Shown piece after piece: positions 48,612-61,546 of a DNA stretch of 64,000 bases. Position numbers and translations under genes: made by a program. This DNA comes from Mesoplasma tabanidae (lineage in GTDB: Bacteria; Bacillota_I; Bacilli_A; Mycoplasmatales; Mycoplasmataceae): NCBI RefSeq assembly GCF_002804025.1, contig NZ_CP024969.1:1-64000 (forward strand), in the 5' to 3' direction. A model generated the notes under the pieces. It was not told the DNA's origin. It did not search any database and saw only the letters and a list, made by a program, of their open reading frames with translations. Position 1 is the stretch's first letter; every line of letters starts with the position of its first letter.

Positions 48612-49724
48612 ATGAAATATATAGGAAAATTTGATCCTCAAAAAGATGAAATAGTTCGTGTAATGGACAAAGATGGTAAAATCATTAATCCAAAATTAGT
48701 TCCATCAATTTCTGATGAAGAATTAATTAAAGCATACTCAATTATGAATCTTTCAAGAAGACAAGATGATTACCAAAATAAAATGCAAAGACAAGGAAGA
48801 TTGTTATCTTTCTTAAGTTCAACAGGACAAGAAGCTTGTGAAGTTGCTTATACAATGGTTATTGATCCAAAAAACGATTTCTTTGTTTCAGGATATAGAA
48901 ATAATGCAGCTTGATTAACAATGGGCCAAACAGTTAGAAACATTATGTTATATTGAGCTGGAAATGAAGCTGGAGCAAAAGCACCAGAAGGTGTTAATTC
49001 ATTACCACCAAACATCATTATTGGTTCACAATACTCTCAAGCAACAGGTATTGCTTTTGCAGAAAAATACCAAGGTAAAAAAGGTGTTGCAGTTACTACA
49101 ACTGGAGATGGTGGAATGAGTGAAGGTGAAACTTATGAAGCGATGAACTTTGCTAAGTTACATGAATTACCAGTTGTATTCGTTTGTGAAAATAATAAGT
49201 GAGCTATTTCAACTCCAACTGTTCAACAAACAAAATCACTAAATATTGCAGTTAAAGCAATTGCAACAGGGACTCCATCAATTAAAGTTGATGGGAATGA
49301 TTTCTTAGCAAGTTATGCTGTAGCAAAAGAAGCAGTTGAATTTGCAAGAAGTGGAAATGGTCCAGTATTAATTGAATTTGATACATATAGACTTGGAGCC
49401 CACTCTTCATCAGATGCACCAGATGTTTACCGTCCAAAAGGTGAATTTGAGGATAGAGTTCCTTATGAACCATTAATAAGATTAAAAGCTTATATGATTC
49501 AAAAAGGAATTTGAAGTGAAGAAAAACAAACAACCTTAAATGATGAACAAGATAAACATATTGCGGCAGAATTTGCTTGAGTAGAACAAAACAAAAACTA
49601 CCCAGTCGAAGATATATTCAATTACCAATATGCTGAATTAACAAATGATTTAAAAGATCAATTAGCAGAAGCAAAAGAATTCTTTGCTAAATACCCAGAA
49701 ACTAAAGACGGAGGACACCACTAA
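48612..49724 (+). CDS. pdhA: Pyruvate dehydrogenase E1 alpha subunit
   Basis: The thiamine-diphosphate-dependent decarboxylase alpha chain, 370 residues. The ThDP motif is GDGGMSEGETYEAMNFAK ... NNKWAIS (about 172-205), and RLGAHSSSDAP is the phosphorylation-loop region. It needs thiamine diphosphate, consistent with the thiamine-type transporter nearby. AAGAAAGG precedes the ATG. Its stop overlaps the pdhB start as TAATG. Confidence 0.95.
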
Positions 49725-50713
49725 TGGCAGTTATTAATAATATTAAAGCAGTTACAGAAGCACTTGACATTGCAATGGACCGTGATAAAAACGTTGTTGT
49801 TTTCGGTGAAGACGTTGGTTTAGAAGGTGGAGTTTTCAGAGCTACTCAAGGACTGCAACAAAAATACGGAATTGAAAGAAGTTTCAATGCTCCAATTTCA
49901 GAAGCAATGTTTGCTGGTGTTGGATTAGGGATGGCAATGAATGGTATGAAACCTGTTGTTGAATTGCAATTCCAAGGACTAGGATTACCAGCGTTACAAA
50001 ACGTTATTGCTAATATTTCACGTATGAGAAATAGAAGTCGTGGTAAATGAACAGCACCTATGGTTATTAGAATGCCAATGGGTGGAGGAATTAGAGCCCT
50101 AGAACATCACTCAGAAGCTTTAGAAGCTATCTTTGCACATATCCCGGGTATTAAAACAGTTATGCCTTCAACACCTTATGACACAAAAGGTTTATTACTA
50201 GCAGCAATTGAATCACCAGATCCAGTTATTGTTTTAGAACCAACTAAGTTATATCGTGCATTCAAACAAGAAGTACCAGAAGGATACTATACAGTTCCAA
50301 TTGGTGAAGCTTACAAAATCCAAGAAGGAAGTGATTTAACAATTGTCACTTATGGAGCACAAACAGTTGACTGTATGAAAGCTGTTGAAATGATTAAATC
50401 ATCTCATCCATCTGCATCAATTGAATTAATTGATTTACGTTCAATTCAACCATGAGATAAAAAAATGGTTATTGAATCAGTTAAAAAAACAGGGAGATTA
50501 TTAGTAGTTAGTGAAGCAGTTAGATCATTTGGTGTACCTGCAGAAATTATTACAACAGTTAATGAAAATTGTTTTGATTCATTAAAAGCACCTTTAGCAA
50601 GATGTACTGGATATGATGTTGTTATTCCTTATGACAGAGGGGAAGGATTCCACCAAGTGAACCCACAGAAAGTTGTAGAAGCAATTAAAAAAGTGCTTGA
50701 CTACAAATTTTAG
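49724..50713 (+). CDS. pdhB: Pyruvate dehydrogenase E1 beta subunit
   Basis: A 329-residue transketolase-type beta chain. VFGEDVGLEGGVFRATQGL (about 26-44) and the substrate-channel HHSEALEAIFAHIPG near 121-135 are typical. It pairs with PdhA in an alpha2beta2 E1. Internal Trp codons are TGA at 50048 and 50453. It is translationally coupled to pdhA. Confidence 0.95.
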
Positions 50714-50733
50714 TAGAGAGGAATTAGAATAAT

Positions 50734-53829
<3,096 letters not shown>

Positions 53830-53830
53830 T

Positions 53831-54799
53831 ATGTATTCAGTAGAACAAATTAAAAAAATTCTAGTAGATTCAGATCATAAAAAAACTATTGTATTACCTG
53901 AAGGTGAAGAACCTAAAATTCAAGAAGTAGCTAATACACTTGTTAGAGAAAACATTTCTAAAGTTATTATGTTATTTCAAAAAGCCGAATCAATTCCAAC
54001 AACTTTAGATTCAAAAATTGAAGTTATTGCAATTGATAAAATGGATAAAGAACCTTTAATCCAAAAATTTATGGATTTGAGAAAAGATAAAACTAATTTA
54101 GAGCAAGCTACAAAATTAATGGGGCAAGCAAACTATATTGGTGCTATGTTAGTTAAAATGGAAAAAGCTGATTGTATGTTATGTGGAATAACATATACAA
54201 CTGCTGATACTATTAGACCAGCATTACAAATAATAAAAACATCACCAAATGTTGCATTAGCAGCTAGTGTGTTTATTATGAACAAAGGCGAAGAAAATTA
54301 TTTCTTCACTGACTGTGCATTAAACTTAAAACCAACAAGTCAACAATTAGCAGATATAGCAAAAATGACAGCTAAGTTTGCTCAATCATTTGATGTAAAA
54401 GACCCTGAAGTTGCTTTATTAAGTTATTCAACAGCAGGTTCTGGAGCTGGAGAAGACGTAGTTCGTGTGAAAGAAGCAGTTGAACTATTAGATTCTCAAA
54501 CTGTTGATTTTAATTATGCTGGAGAAATTCAATTTGATGCAGCATGAGATAAAGAAATTAGAGATAAGAAATTTAAAGATTGTAAGTTATCTAAACAAAC
54601 ACCTGACGTGTTTGTATTCCCTGACATTAACGCAGGAAATATAGGTTACAAAATTGCTCAAAGAATGGGTGGATATGAAGCAATTGGCCCATTTATTCTT
54701 GGGTTTAACAAACCTGTTAATGATTTAAGTCGTGGGGCTACATTAACAGATATTATGAATACAGCTATTATTACAATTTATCAAGCATTGGAGGCGTAA
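53831..54799 (+). CDS. pta: Phosphate acetyltransferase
   Basis: Converts acetyl-CoA to acetyl phosphate. The 322-residue single-domain enzyme contains GITYTTADTIRPALQIIKT (about 117-135), LSYSTAGSGAGEDV near 195 and the C-terminal GPFILGFNKPVNDLSRGA. It starts one base after the pdhD stop, in the same operon, and is followed by ackA after one base. Confidence 0.95.
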
Positions 54800-54800
54800 T

Positions 54801-55991
54801 ATGATTTTAGTAGTTAACGCAGGAAGTAGTTCAATTAAGTTTAGATTATTTAATGATGCAGATAAAAACAATCCAATTGATATTCTTGATGGCTTAGCAG
54901 AAAGAATAACTGTTGATGGTGTTGTTTCATTCAAACATGAAGGTAAAAAATATGAGTATGATGTTAAATTACCTAATCACGAAGTGGCAATTAAATTTAT
55001 TTTAGATAAGTTAATTGAATTGAAAATTATTAGCAATGTTGATGGCATAAATGCTGTGGGATTTAGAGTTGTTCACGGTGGAACAATTAGTAAATCTTCA
55101 GTTATTGATAAAAAAGTTTTTGATACTATTAAAGCTGCTGTTAAATTAGCACCTTTACATAATCCAGGAGCTATTACAGCAATTGAAGCTATTAAAAAAG
55201 TTATGCCTAAAGCTAAGTTAGTTGCTTGTTTTGATACAGCCTATCATCAAACTTTAGCTGAAGAACAATATTTATATGCGGTTCCATATTCTTGGTATAA
55301 AGAACATGGTGTAAGAAAATATGGATTTCACGGAATTAGCTATCAATATATAACTGAAAAAATGGCAGAAGTTTTAAATAAACCTAAAGATCAACTAAAT
55401 CTTATCGTTTGCCACTTGGGAAACGGTGCAAGTATAACATGTATTAAAAATGGTAAATCATTCGATACAACAATGGGATTAACTCCTCTCGCTGGTGTAA
55501 TGATGGGTACAAGAAGTGGTGATATTGATCCATCAATTATTGAATACATGTGTAAAGAATTACAAATGGATGTTTCAAAAATAACAAATATATTAAATAA
55601 AGAATCTGGCCTATTAGGTTTAAGCGGAAAATCAAGCGATATGCGTGATGTAACTGGAGGGTACTTTAAGGGTGATGAAGATTACACAAGAGCACTTAAT
55701 AAATACACTCAAGTTGCAGCAGATTATATTATTAGATTTGCAAACTTATTAGGAGACAGTATTGATGGCATTATTTTTACAGCTGGTGTTGGTGAAAATT
55801 CAATTCATACAAGACAGTTTATTTTAGAAAAATTGCCTTTATTAAATATTGAAATTGATGCTGAAAAAAATGAAGAAAGCTATAAAGATTATAAGTATAT
55901 ATCTTTACCAGATTCAAAAATAAAAGTTTTAGCTGTTAGAACTAATGAAGAATTAATGATTTGCAAAGATACAATCAACTTAACAAAATAA
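54801..55991 (+). CDS. ackA: Acetate kinase
   Basis: Makes ATP from acetyl phosphate. The 396-residue protein begins MILVVNAGSSSIKFRLF, contains FDTAYHQTLAEEQYLYAVPY, RKYGFHGISYQY, and GLTPLAGVMMGTRSGDIDP, all diagnostic. Unusually for this genome no TGA codon interrupts it. GGAGG precedes the ATG. It is the last gene of the operon and ends in a hairpin. Confidence 0.97.
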   Translation: MILVVNAGSSSIKFRLFNDADKNNPIDILDGLAERITVDGVVSFKHEGKKYEYDVKLPNHEVAIKFILDKLIELKIISNVDGINAVGFRVVHGGTISKSSVIDKKVFDTIKAAVKLAPLHNPGAITAIEAIKKVMPKAKLVACFDTAYHQTLAEEQYLYAVPYSWYKEHGVRKYGFHGISYQYITEKMAEVLNKPKDQLNLIVCHLGNGASITCIKNGKSFDTTMGLTPLAGVMMGTRSGDIDPSIIEYMCKELQMDVSKITNILNKESGLLGLSGKSSDMRDVTGGYFKGDEDYTRALNKYTQVAADYIIRFANLLGDSIDGIIFTAGVGENSIHTRQFILEKLPLLNIEIDAEKNEESYKDYKYISLPDSKIKVLAVRTNEELMICKDTINLTK

Positions 55992-55996
55992 ATTAA

Positions 55997-56023
55997 AAAG
56001 TAACCGATAAGGTTATTTTTTTT
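55997..56023 (+). terminator. Terminator of the nox-ackA operon
   Basis: TAACC (56001-56005) pairs with GGTTA (56011-56015), extended by A/T pairs, followed by eight T residues. Confidence 0.75.
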
Positions 56024-56063
56024 AACCTTTTCATTATAATTAATAATAATTAAGAGGTATAAA

Positions 56064-56864
56064 GTGAAAAAAGTATTATTTATTGGTTTAGGTCATATGG
56101 GATCAGCATTAATTAAAGGCATTTTGAAAAATTCAAATAACAATGTAGAAATATTTGGATATGATGCAATAAAAGAAACACAACAAAAAGCAATTAAAAA
56201 TATGGAAGGTTTAAAATCCTTAAAAAAACTTAGTGAAATTCAAGACAAAAATATTGACTTTATTGTTATTGGAACTAGACCAATTGATGTTGAACCTTTA
56301 TGTAAAGAAATAGATGAGTTAGATATTAATAAAAAAACCATTATATGTATGGCAAATGCCGTAACAATAGATAATATACAAAACTGCTTTATAAATAATA
56401 AAGATGTGGCAGTGATTAGAATGATGCCTAATATGAATGCATCGATACAAAAATCTGTAACAGCACTAGCATCTAAAAATGCATCTATTGAAGTTATGAA
56501 ATTTGTTACTGAAATGTTTCAACTTTGTGGCTTAGTTGAAAATGTAAGTGAAGATAAGTTTGGAACTTTAACAGCAATTTCAGGATGTTCTCCATCATAT
56601 GTTATTTCTTTTTTTAAAGCAATGACTGATTATGCAATTAAAAGTGGTTTTGAAAAGGAACAAGCATTTAGAATAATAGAACAAGTGATAATTGGAAGTG
56701 CTATGAATGCTTCTAAATCTGAAGTCCCATTAAGAACTGTAGTTGATCAAATTTGTGTTCCAAATGGTTCAACTATTGAAGGACAAAAAATATTAGATAA
56801 CAAAAACTTTGAACAAATTGTTCAAGAAGCACTTCTTGCAGCAGACAAAAAAGCGACAAATTAA
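56064..56864 (+). CDS. proC: Pyrroline-5-carboxylate reductase
   Basis: A 266-residue NAD(P)H-dependent reductase that forms proline. The Rossmann motif FIGLGHMGSALIKGIL is at about 5-20 and ISGCSPSYVISFFKAM near 172-187 matches the conserved dimer/substrate helix. It starts with GTG at 56064, set by AGAGGT seven bases upstream. No other proline biosynthesis gene is in the window; the enzyme may recycle ornithine- or arginine-derived pyrroline carboxylate or help redox balance. Confidence 0.9.
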   Translation: MKKVLFIGLGHMGSALIKGILKNSNNNVEIFGYDAIKETQQKAIKNMEGLKSLKKLSEIQDKNIDFIVIGTRPIDVEPLCKEIDELDINKKTIICMANAVTIDNIQNCFINNKDVAVIRMMPNMNASIQKSVTALASKNASIEVMKFVTEMFQLCGLVENVSEDKFGTLTAISGCSPSYVISFFKAMTDYAIKSGFEKEQAFRIIEQVIIGSAMNASKSEVPLRTVVDQICVPNGSTIEGQKILDNKNFEQIVQEALLAADKKATN

Positions 56865-56865
56865 T

Positions 56866-56893
56866 AAAAAAACGGCTTAAACCGTTTTAATTT
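56866..56893. terminator. Bidirectional terminator between proC and azoreductase 1
   Basis: AAAACGG / CCGTTTT 7-bp stem (56869-56888) with loop CTTAAA between convergent genes. Confidence 0.8.
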
Positions 56894-57491
56894 AAAATTT
56901 TTTTGCAGCATCAATTAAATCTTTTGTTATTGTAGAAACAATTTCTTTTGGAGATTGAGTACTTAGTGGTTCAACCTTAACTCCAGCTAATAAAATAGGT
57001 TCAGCAACTGTTGCTCCCATGAATTCTCATGTACCTTTTAAGTAAGCTACGTGATCACCCCATGGGTATCAACCCTTAGGTGCGCCTTGAGTTGCAAGAA
57101 TTTGAACTTTTAATTTATCTAACAAACCAATGCTTGCGCCTTTTGTTGCATATTTATAAGAAAAAGTTTGATTTGCTAATGCTACGTGGTCAATATAATT
57201 TTTTAACATTCCAGAAACATGAAAGTTATACATTGGCGCAATAACTAATAGTTTATCAATGTTTTTTAATTGATTAATATATTTCATTCCTTCTTCTTCA
57301 CTTCAATATGATGAAAATGTTTCAGTTGTTAAAACATTTGTTCCAACAACAATTTTATTTAAATCTAATTCAATAATTTCATCACTCGGATTAACTTTTT
57401 TATATTCTTCTAAAAATATTCTTGCCATCTCATGTGAATTTGATTTATCACTCGGTATAACAGAACCATTTATAACTAATAATTTACTCAT
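56892..57491 (-). CDS. azoR: FMN-dependent NADH-azoreductase / quinone reductase (paralog 1)
   Basis: A 199-residue flavodoxin-like enzyme of the AzoR/AcpD family, reducing quinones and azo dyes. Start MSKLLVINGSV holds the FMN phosphate-binding site; VIAPMYNFHVSGMLKNYIDH is the conserved flavin loop. Two Trp codons near 57288 and 57061 are TGA. AGGAG lies before the ATG. A second paralog of identical length is at 61958. Confidence 0.9.
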
Positions 57492-57577
57492 AAAAATAAT
57501 CTCCTTTTTGTTATTTTAATTATATCACTAAAAGTTTATAATCAATATTATCAAAACCACTGAGAGGTAACATAAAA

Positions 57578-58378
57578 ATGTTAAAAGACAATAAAATTTT
57601 TGATGCACATATTCATTTTAATGATGATTATAAATATACAGAAGAAATGATAGATCCTATGATAAAAGAAGCAATTGAAAACAACATTGAAGGTTTTTTG
57701 TGTGCGAGCTTTAATATCGACTCGAGTATAAAGGCTGTAGAGTTATCAAAGAAATATAAAGGAATTGTATTTGCAGGAATAGCTATTCACCCAAACGATG
57801 TTTCTAAGACAAATATATCAGTTTTAGAAACATTAGATAAGCTGGCCAGCAATGAAGAAGTCATAGCAATTGGTGAAACAGGTCTTGATTATTTTTATAC
57901 CAAAGAAGATGCAGACTTGCAAAGACTGTTTTTTAGAAAACATATAGAATTAGCAAAAAAACATAATAAAGTTTTACAAATTCATATTAGAGACCATGTT
58001 GAAGTTTTTGAAGCATATGATGATGTTATTGAAATATTAAAAGAAGTAAAATTAAAAAAAGTTATAATACATTGCTTTTCAGCGAATGCTGATTATGCAC
58101 AAAAATTTATAGATTTAGGTTGTTATATAAATATTGGTGGCGCTGTAACTTTTAAAAATGCAAAAGTACTTCAGGAAGCTGTTCAAACAATACCAATGGA
58201 AAGAATTTTAGTAGAAACAGATGCACCATATTTAACACCACACCCATATAGAGGAAAATTAAACGAAGCAAAATATATTAATTTGACTGTAAACAAGATA
58301 GCTGAATTGAAAAAAACAACAAGTAATGAAGTTATAAAAATTACAACTCGCAATGCCAAATATATTTTTAATATTTAA
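57578..58378 (+). CDS. TatD-family metal-dependent DNase (paralog 1)
   Basis: A 266-residue amidohydrolase-fold protein. The metal site is seen in DAHIHF at about 9-14, GETGLDYFY near 96-104, IHIRDH, IIHCFS, and VETDAPYLTPHPYRG. These match TatD/YcfH nucleases, which act as 3'-5' exonucleases on DNA. It is followed 44 bases later by a second family member. GAGAGG precedes the ATG. Confidence 0.88.
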   Translation: MLKDNKIFDAHIHFNDDYKYTEEMIDPMIKEAIENNIEGFLCASFNIDSSIKAVELSKKYKGIVFAGIAIHPNDVSKTNISVLETLDKLASNEEVIAIGETGLDYFYTKEDADLQRLFFRKHIELAKKHNKVLQIHIRDHVEVFEAYDDVIEILKEVKLKKVIIHCFSANADYAQKFIDLGCYINIGGAVTFKNAKVLQEAVQTIPMERILVETDAPYLTPHPYRGKLNEAKYINLTVNKIAELKKTTSNEVIKITTRNAKYIFNI

Positions 58379-58422
58379 AAAGTCTTATAATTAAAGAGTA
58401 AGAGAAAAAAGAGGATTACATA

Positions 58423-59214
58423 ATGGCAGGAGTATATGATACACATTGTCACTTAAATGACAATATTTATATTGAAAACGAAATTTCAAGCAGTGAAATG
58501 GCATCCGAAGCAAAAAAAAGCGGAGTAGACATTATCAATAATGTTGGGTATGATATAAAATCATCAAAAGTTGCTTTAGTTCAAGCACAAAAAAATAAGC
58601 ATGTTTGAGCTTTGGTAGGTATACATCCAACACATGCACATTTTTTTACAGATGAAGCATATAATACTTTAGAGATTTTAGCTAATGCAGACAAAGTTGT
58701 TGGAATCGGAGAAACTGGTTTAGATTATTCAAGAGGTAGTGAATATAAGAACCAACAAATAAATGGATTTGTAAAACAAGTTAAACTTGCCAAAAAAATG
58801 GACTTACCACTAATGCTACATGTAAGGGATATAGAGGGCTCAAATGAAGCTTACCAAGATGTTTTAGCTGTATTAAAAAAAGAAAAATATCACAAAGCAG
58901 TTCTACATGCTTTTAATGAAAGTTTGGAAGTTGCTGAAATGTTTATTGATAAAGGTATTTTAATATCAATTAATGGTCAAGTTACTAGAGATAAAAATTT
59001 AAAGAAGGTTGTGAAAGATTTACCAATGAATAGTATAGTTGTTGAATCAGATGCACCTTATGACACACCCAAACCATATAATAAAAAAACTAACGCACCA
59101 AAATATTTGCCTTTAGTTGTTGAAGCAATAGCAAATATTAAAAAAATGAGTAGATCTGATGTGGCAGAAATAACAAGAGATAATGCTTTTAGGTTATTTT
59201 TCCCAAAGAAATAA
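58423..59214 (+). CDS. TatD-family metal-dependent DNase (paralog 2)
   Basis: A 263-residue TatD-family protein: YDTHCHLND at 5-13, GIGETGLDYSRG near 92-103, MLHVRD, VLHAFNES and VESDAPYDTPKPY. In the usual CHCF position it has LHAF, so a Cys is replaced by Ala. A TGA Trp follows KHV at residue 62. It stands in tandem with paralog 1 but the two are diverged. An IS3 remnant begins right after its stop. Confidence 0.88.
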
Positions 59215-59282
59215 AAAAACTTAGTTAAGTAAACTGGTAAAAATAAAATCTACATTTCTAAAAAAGAAAGGTAGATTTTTTT

Positions 59283-59603
59283 ATGTCTAAACATTTAACA
59301 AAAGAACAATGAATAAATATTATAAAAATAAATGATGAATTAAGTATTAATAAAGCAGCTATAGAGTATTTAAAAATAACCGGAAAAGAGGTTGACCTAA
59401 AAGAATTAGTTAGAAGAATTAGAAATAAAAGAATTTTATTAGATAATAAAGTTATGAAAGCACTACAAAGAAAAGCAGGCAGTGGTAGACCGCCAAAAAG
59501 AGATGACTCTGATATTCCTTCAATTATTGATGAATTAAATGAAGAACAAAAAAATGAAATAATTGAAGCTTGAATTAAAGAACAAAGAAATAAAAAAAAA
59601 TAA
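59283..59603 (+). CDS. IS3-family transposase OrfA
   Basis: A 106-residue helical protein starting MSKHLTKEQWINIIKINDELS, the HTH/leucine-zipper part of an IS3 transposase (shorter than many OrfA proteins). It ends in a nine-A run (59592-59600) where frameshifting to orfB would normally occur. The orfB frame here is +1, not the -1 frame used by the family, suggesting an indel in the run. AAAGG in the hairpin stem serves as ribosome site. Confidence 0.75.
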
Positions 59604-60419
59604 AAACTCTGTAAAGAAAATTAAGTCATTAAATAATACTTTAAGATCAAAAATTTCTACAATACATAGAACAACTTTTTATATTAGTAAAAAAGAAAGA
59701 AATTATAAATTTGACTATTTGAAAAATAAAGTAATTGATATTTTTAATAACAGCAAAGTAATTTATGGAAGCAGAAAAATAGCAGTCATTTTATCTCAAG
59801 ATGGGCTACATATAAACGATAGAACTTTGAGAAATTACATGATTAGATGAGGTTTAATAACGCTTACATGTAAAAAGAAATGCAAAGCAGAAATTAAAAA
59901 TACAAAAGTTAAATATAGATATTTAGTCAAAAGAAATTATAATTCTGAATTAGATAATATCGTATCTACAGATGTTTCTTATATACCAGCAACATCAACG
60001 CATAACCATTTTATTTATCAGTTGCGATTAGTCACAAAACTAAAAAAATAGAATCATGAAAAATTTCTGAAAATAATGATGTAAAATTAGTTCTTAATAC
60101 TTTAGATAAGTTAAACAGAAAAGGGTTTATTTTGCATTTTGATCATGGTTTTCAATATTCTTCTTATGAAGTTACTAAAAAAGTAAAAGAAATGAGTTCA
60201 CAAATATCTATGAGTAGAATTGGAAACTCATTAGATAACAGAGAAGCTGAATATTTCTTTAGTTGTTTAAAGGGCGAATACTTAAATAGAATAAATACTC
60301 AAAAAATGAAATTAAAAGAAATTTATAAACACATACAATGATATATAAGTTGATACAATAATCATAAAATACAGAAAGTTTTAAATTTAAAAACGCCAGC
60401 CTGAGCTAGCGTTAATTAA
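59604..60419 (+). pseudogene. IS3-family transposase OrfB, frameshifted
   Basis: DDE integrase core with YGSRKIAVILSQDGLHINDR, the first catalytic Asp in STDVSYIPA, the second in LHFDHGFQYSS and the Glu in DNREAEYFF. The reading frame breaks near 60014-60018: the first frame ends at 60051, while LSVAISHKTKKIESWK and everything after continue in another frame to 60419. Catalytic residues are all preserved, so the damage is recent. A second oddity is the wrong relative frame to OrfA. Confidence 0.85.
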
Positions 60420-60471
60420 TTATTTAAACTGCAGATTTAATTTTTCCCAGTTTAAAGACTAAGTTTTTTTA

Positions 60472-60582
60472 TTAATCGCAAGAGCACTCGCTCATTGTGC
60501 AATTACAGTCTTTACAAGTACAACCATCTTTAGTGCAGTCTGCACAGTTGCATGCTTTACAAGTACATTTATTATCTGTCAT
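60472..60582 (-). CDS. Metallothionein-like Cys-rich mini-protein (36 residues)
   Basis: The product has 11 Cys in 36 residues and no aromatic residue. Cys sit at 6, 8, 11, 13, 16, 21, 23, 26, 28, 33 and 35, a CxC-x2-CxC pattern repeated twice (CTCKACNC and CTCKDCNC). This is the hallmark of metallothioneins, which chelate Cu, Zn or Cd through thiolates. It is unlike the known bacterial SmtA family, which has His and a zinc-finger fold. The start has GGAGG seven bases upstream and TTAAGGATCGATTCCTT hairpin before it. The IS3 right end touches its stop. Family assignment is by composition only. Confidence 0.75.
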   Translation of the reverse strand: MTDNKCTCKACNCADCTKDGCTCKDCNCTMSECSCD

Positions 60583-60595
60583 ATTTCAACCTCCA

Positions 60596-60612
60596 AGGAA
60601 TCGATCCTTAAT
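60596..60612 (-). promoter_or_regulatory. Inverted repeat in the leader of the metallothionein-like gene
   Basis: AAGGA and TCCTT separated by five bases lie just upstream of its GGAGG site. It may be a repressor operator or an RNA hairpin controlling access to the ribosome site. A TATTATAAAAT -10-like box lies upstream on the minus strand. Confidence 0.45.
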
Positions 60613-60632
60613 TTTATAATATCACTTATTTA

Positions 60633-60673
60633 TAATTATGTATATAAATTATGTATATAAATTATGTATATAA
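60633..60673. repeat. Three tandem 13-bp AT-rich repeats between divergent genes
   Basis: AATTATGTATATA is repeated three times in a row in the spacer between the metallothionein-like gene and the Cys-rich gene at 60714. It lies in the promoter zone of both. Confidence 0.8.
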
Positions 60674-60713
60674 AAAATTCTTTTTAATATATAATATTTA
60701 AAAAGAGGGTAAG

Positions 60714-61034
60714 ATGAAAAATAAAGAATTTGAAATTATTGATAAATTAGGTGGGAAGCAAGTTAACATTTATTTAAATGATGAAACTTTAATATTAGAA
60801 AAAATTTTTGAACAAAAGTATAAACAAAAACCAAACAGATCAAAAATTTATAAAGATTTTTTAAAAAAACAATTAAATCAAGAATTAATAAATGAAATAA
60901 AAGATTTTGATAAGAATATATGCAGTTGCTGTAAAAATGATTATTCATTTACAAAAAAGCAAATGTACATATGTAGCAATAAGGAAAATATAAATGCATG
61001 TATAATTTGTGATGACTGCATACCAAAAAAATAA
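60714..61034 (+). CDS. Small protein with C-terminal Cys cluster, unknown function
   Basis: A 106-residue soluble protein. The N-terminal 65 residues are Lys/Glu-rich and mostly helical; the C-terminus has CSCCKND, then YICSNKENINACIICDDC, giving eight Cys and suggesting a treble-clef or zinc-ribbon metal site. I do not recognise the family. GAGGGT lies five bases before the ATG. It is divergent from the metallothionein-like gene across a repeat-rich spacer, so metal-linked regulation is possible but unproven. Confidence 0.65.
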   Translation: MKNKEFEIIDKLGGKQVNIYLNDETLILEKIFEQKYKQKPNRSKIYKDFLKKQLNQELINEIKDFDKNICSCCKNDYSFTKKQMYICSNKENINACIICDDCIPKK

Positions 61035-61064
61035 AAGCCAATTTTTGTAGGCTTTTATTTTTTA
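61026..61064. terminator. Bidirectional terminator between the Cys-cluster gene and msrA
   Basis: AAAATAAAAGCC / GGCTTTTATTTT 12-bp stem with a ten-base loop, between convergent genes. Confidence 0.85.
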
Positions 61065-61546
61065 TAAACGGATAAGTCAATATGGCAATAACCATTAGGA
61101 TTTTTGTCTAAATATTTTTGATGATATTCTTCAGCATTAAAAAAGTTTTTTAACATTTCATTTTCAACAACAACAGTTTTGCTTGCTTGTTCTTGAAAAT
61201 TTTTAAGATAATTTTTAACCAAAATATAATCAGAATTATTAACTGAATAAATACCAGTTCTATATTGTGTTCCCTTATCATTGCCTTGCTGATTTAACAA
61301 AAATGGATCTATTATTGAAAAGTATAAGTCTAAAATCTCTTTAAGAGATATTTTTGATTGATCAAATTCAATTTTTAAAGTTTCAGTATGATTTGTTTTG
61401 CCGGTGCAAACTTCTTCATAACTTGGATTATTTACGTCACCTTGAGCATAACCAACTGTTGTTTTAATAATGCCTTTTTGAAAATCAAAAAAAGCTTGAA
61501 CTCCTCAAAAACAACCTCCAGCTAAATATATAACATTATTTTTCAT
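61055..61546 (-). CDS. msrA: Peptide methionine sulfoxide reductase A
   Basis: Reduces methionine-S-sulfoxide in damaged proteins. The 163-residue enzyme starts [20 protein letters not shown] with the catalytic Cys in GCFWG, and has [26 protein letters not shown] and the GTQYRTGIY motif. The start overlaps the end of the HxlR-type regulator gene by 11 bases, so the two form one operon. Two Trp codons use TGG/TGA as expected. Confidence 0.95.

Larger units (their letters stand above)
59215..60470 (+). mobile_element. Inactivated IS3-family (IS150-like) element
   Basis: Imperfect terminal inverted repeats: the left end has AAACTTAGT, AAACTGG and AAAATCTACA; the right end has the complements TGCAGATTT, CCCAGTTT and ACTAAGTTT. 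Inside are orfA and a frameshifted orfB. Both ends abut runs of seven A or T, so the exact boundary and target duplication cannot be fixed. The left end contains a hairpin AAATCTAC / GTAGATTT with T-run directly before orfA. Confidence 0.82.
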
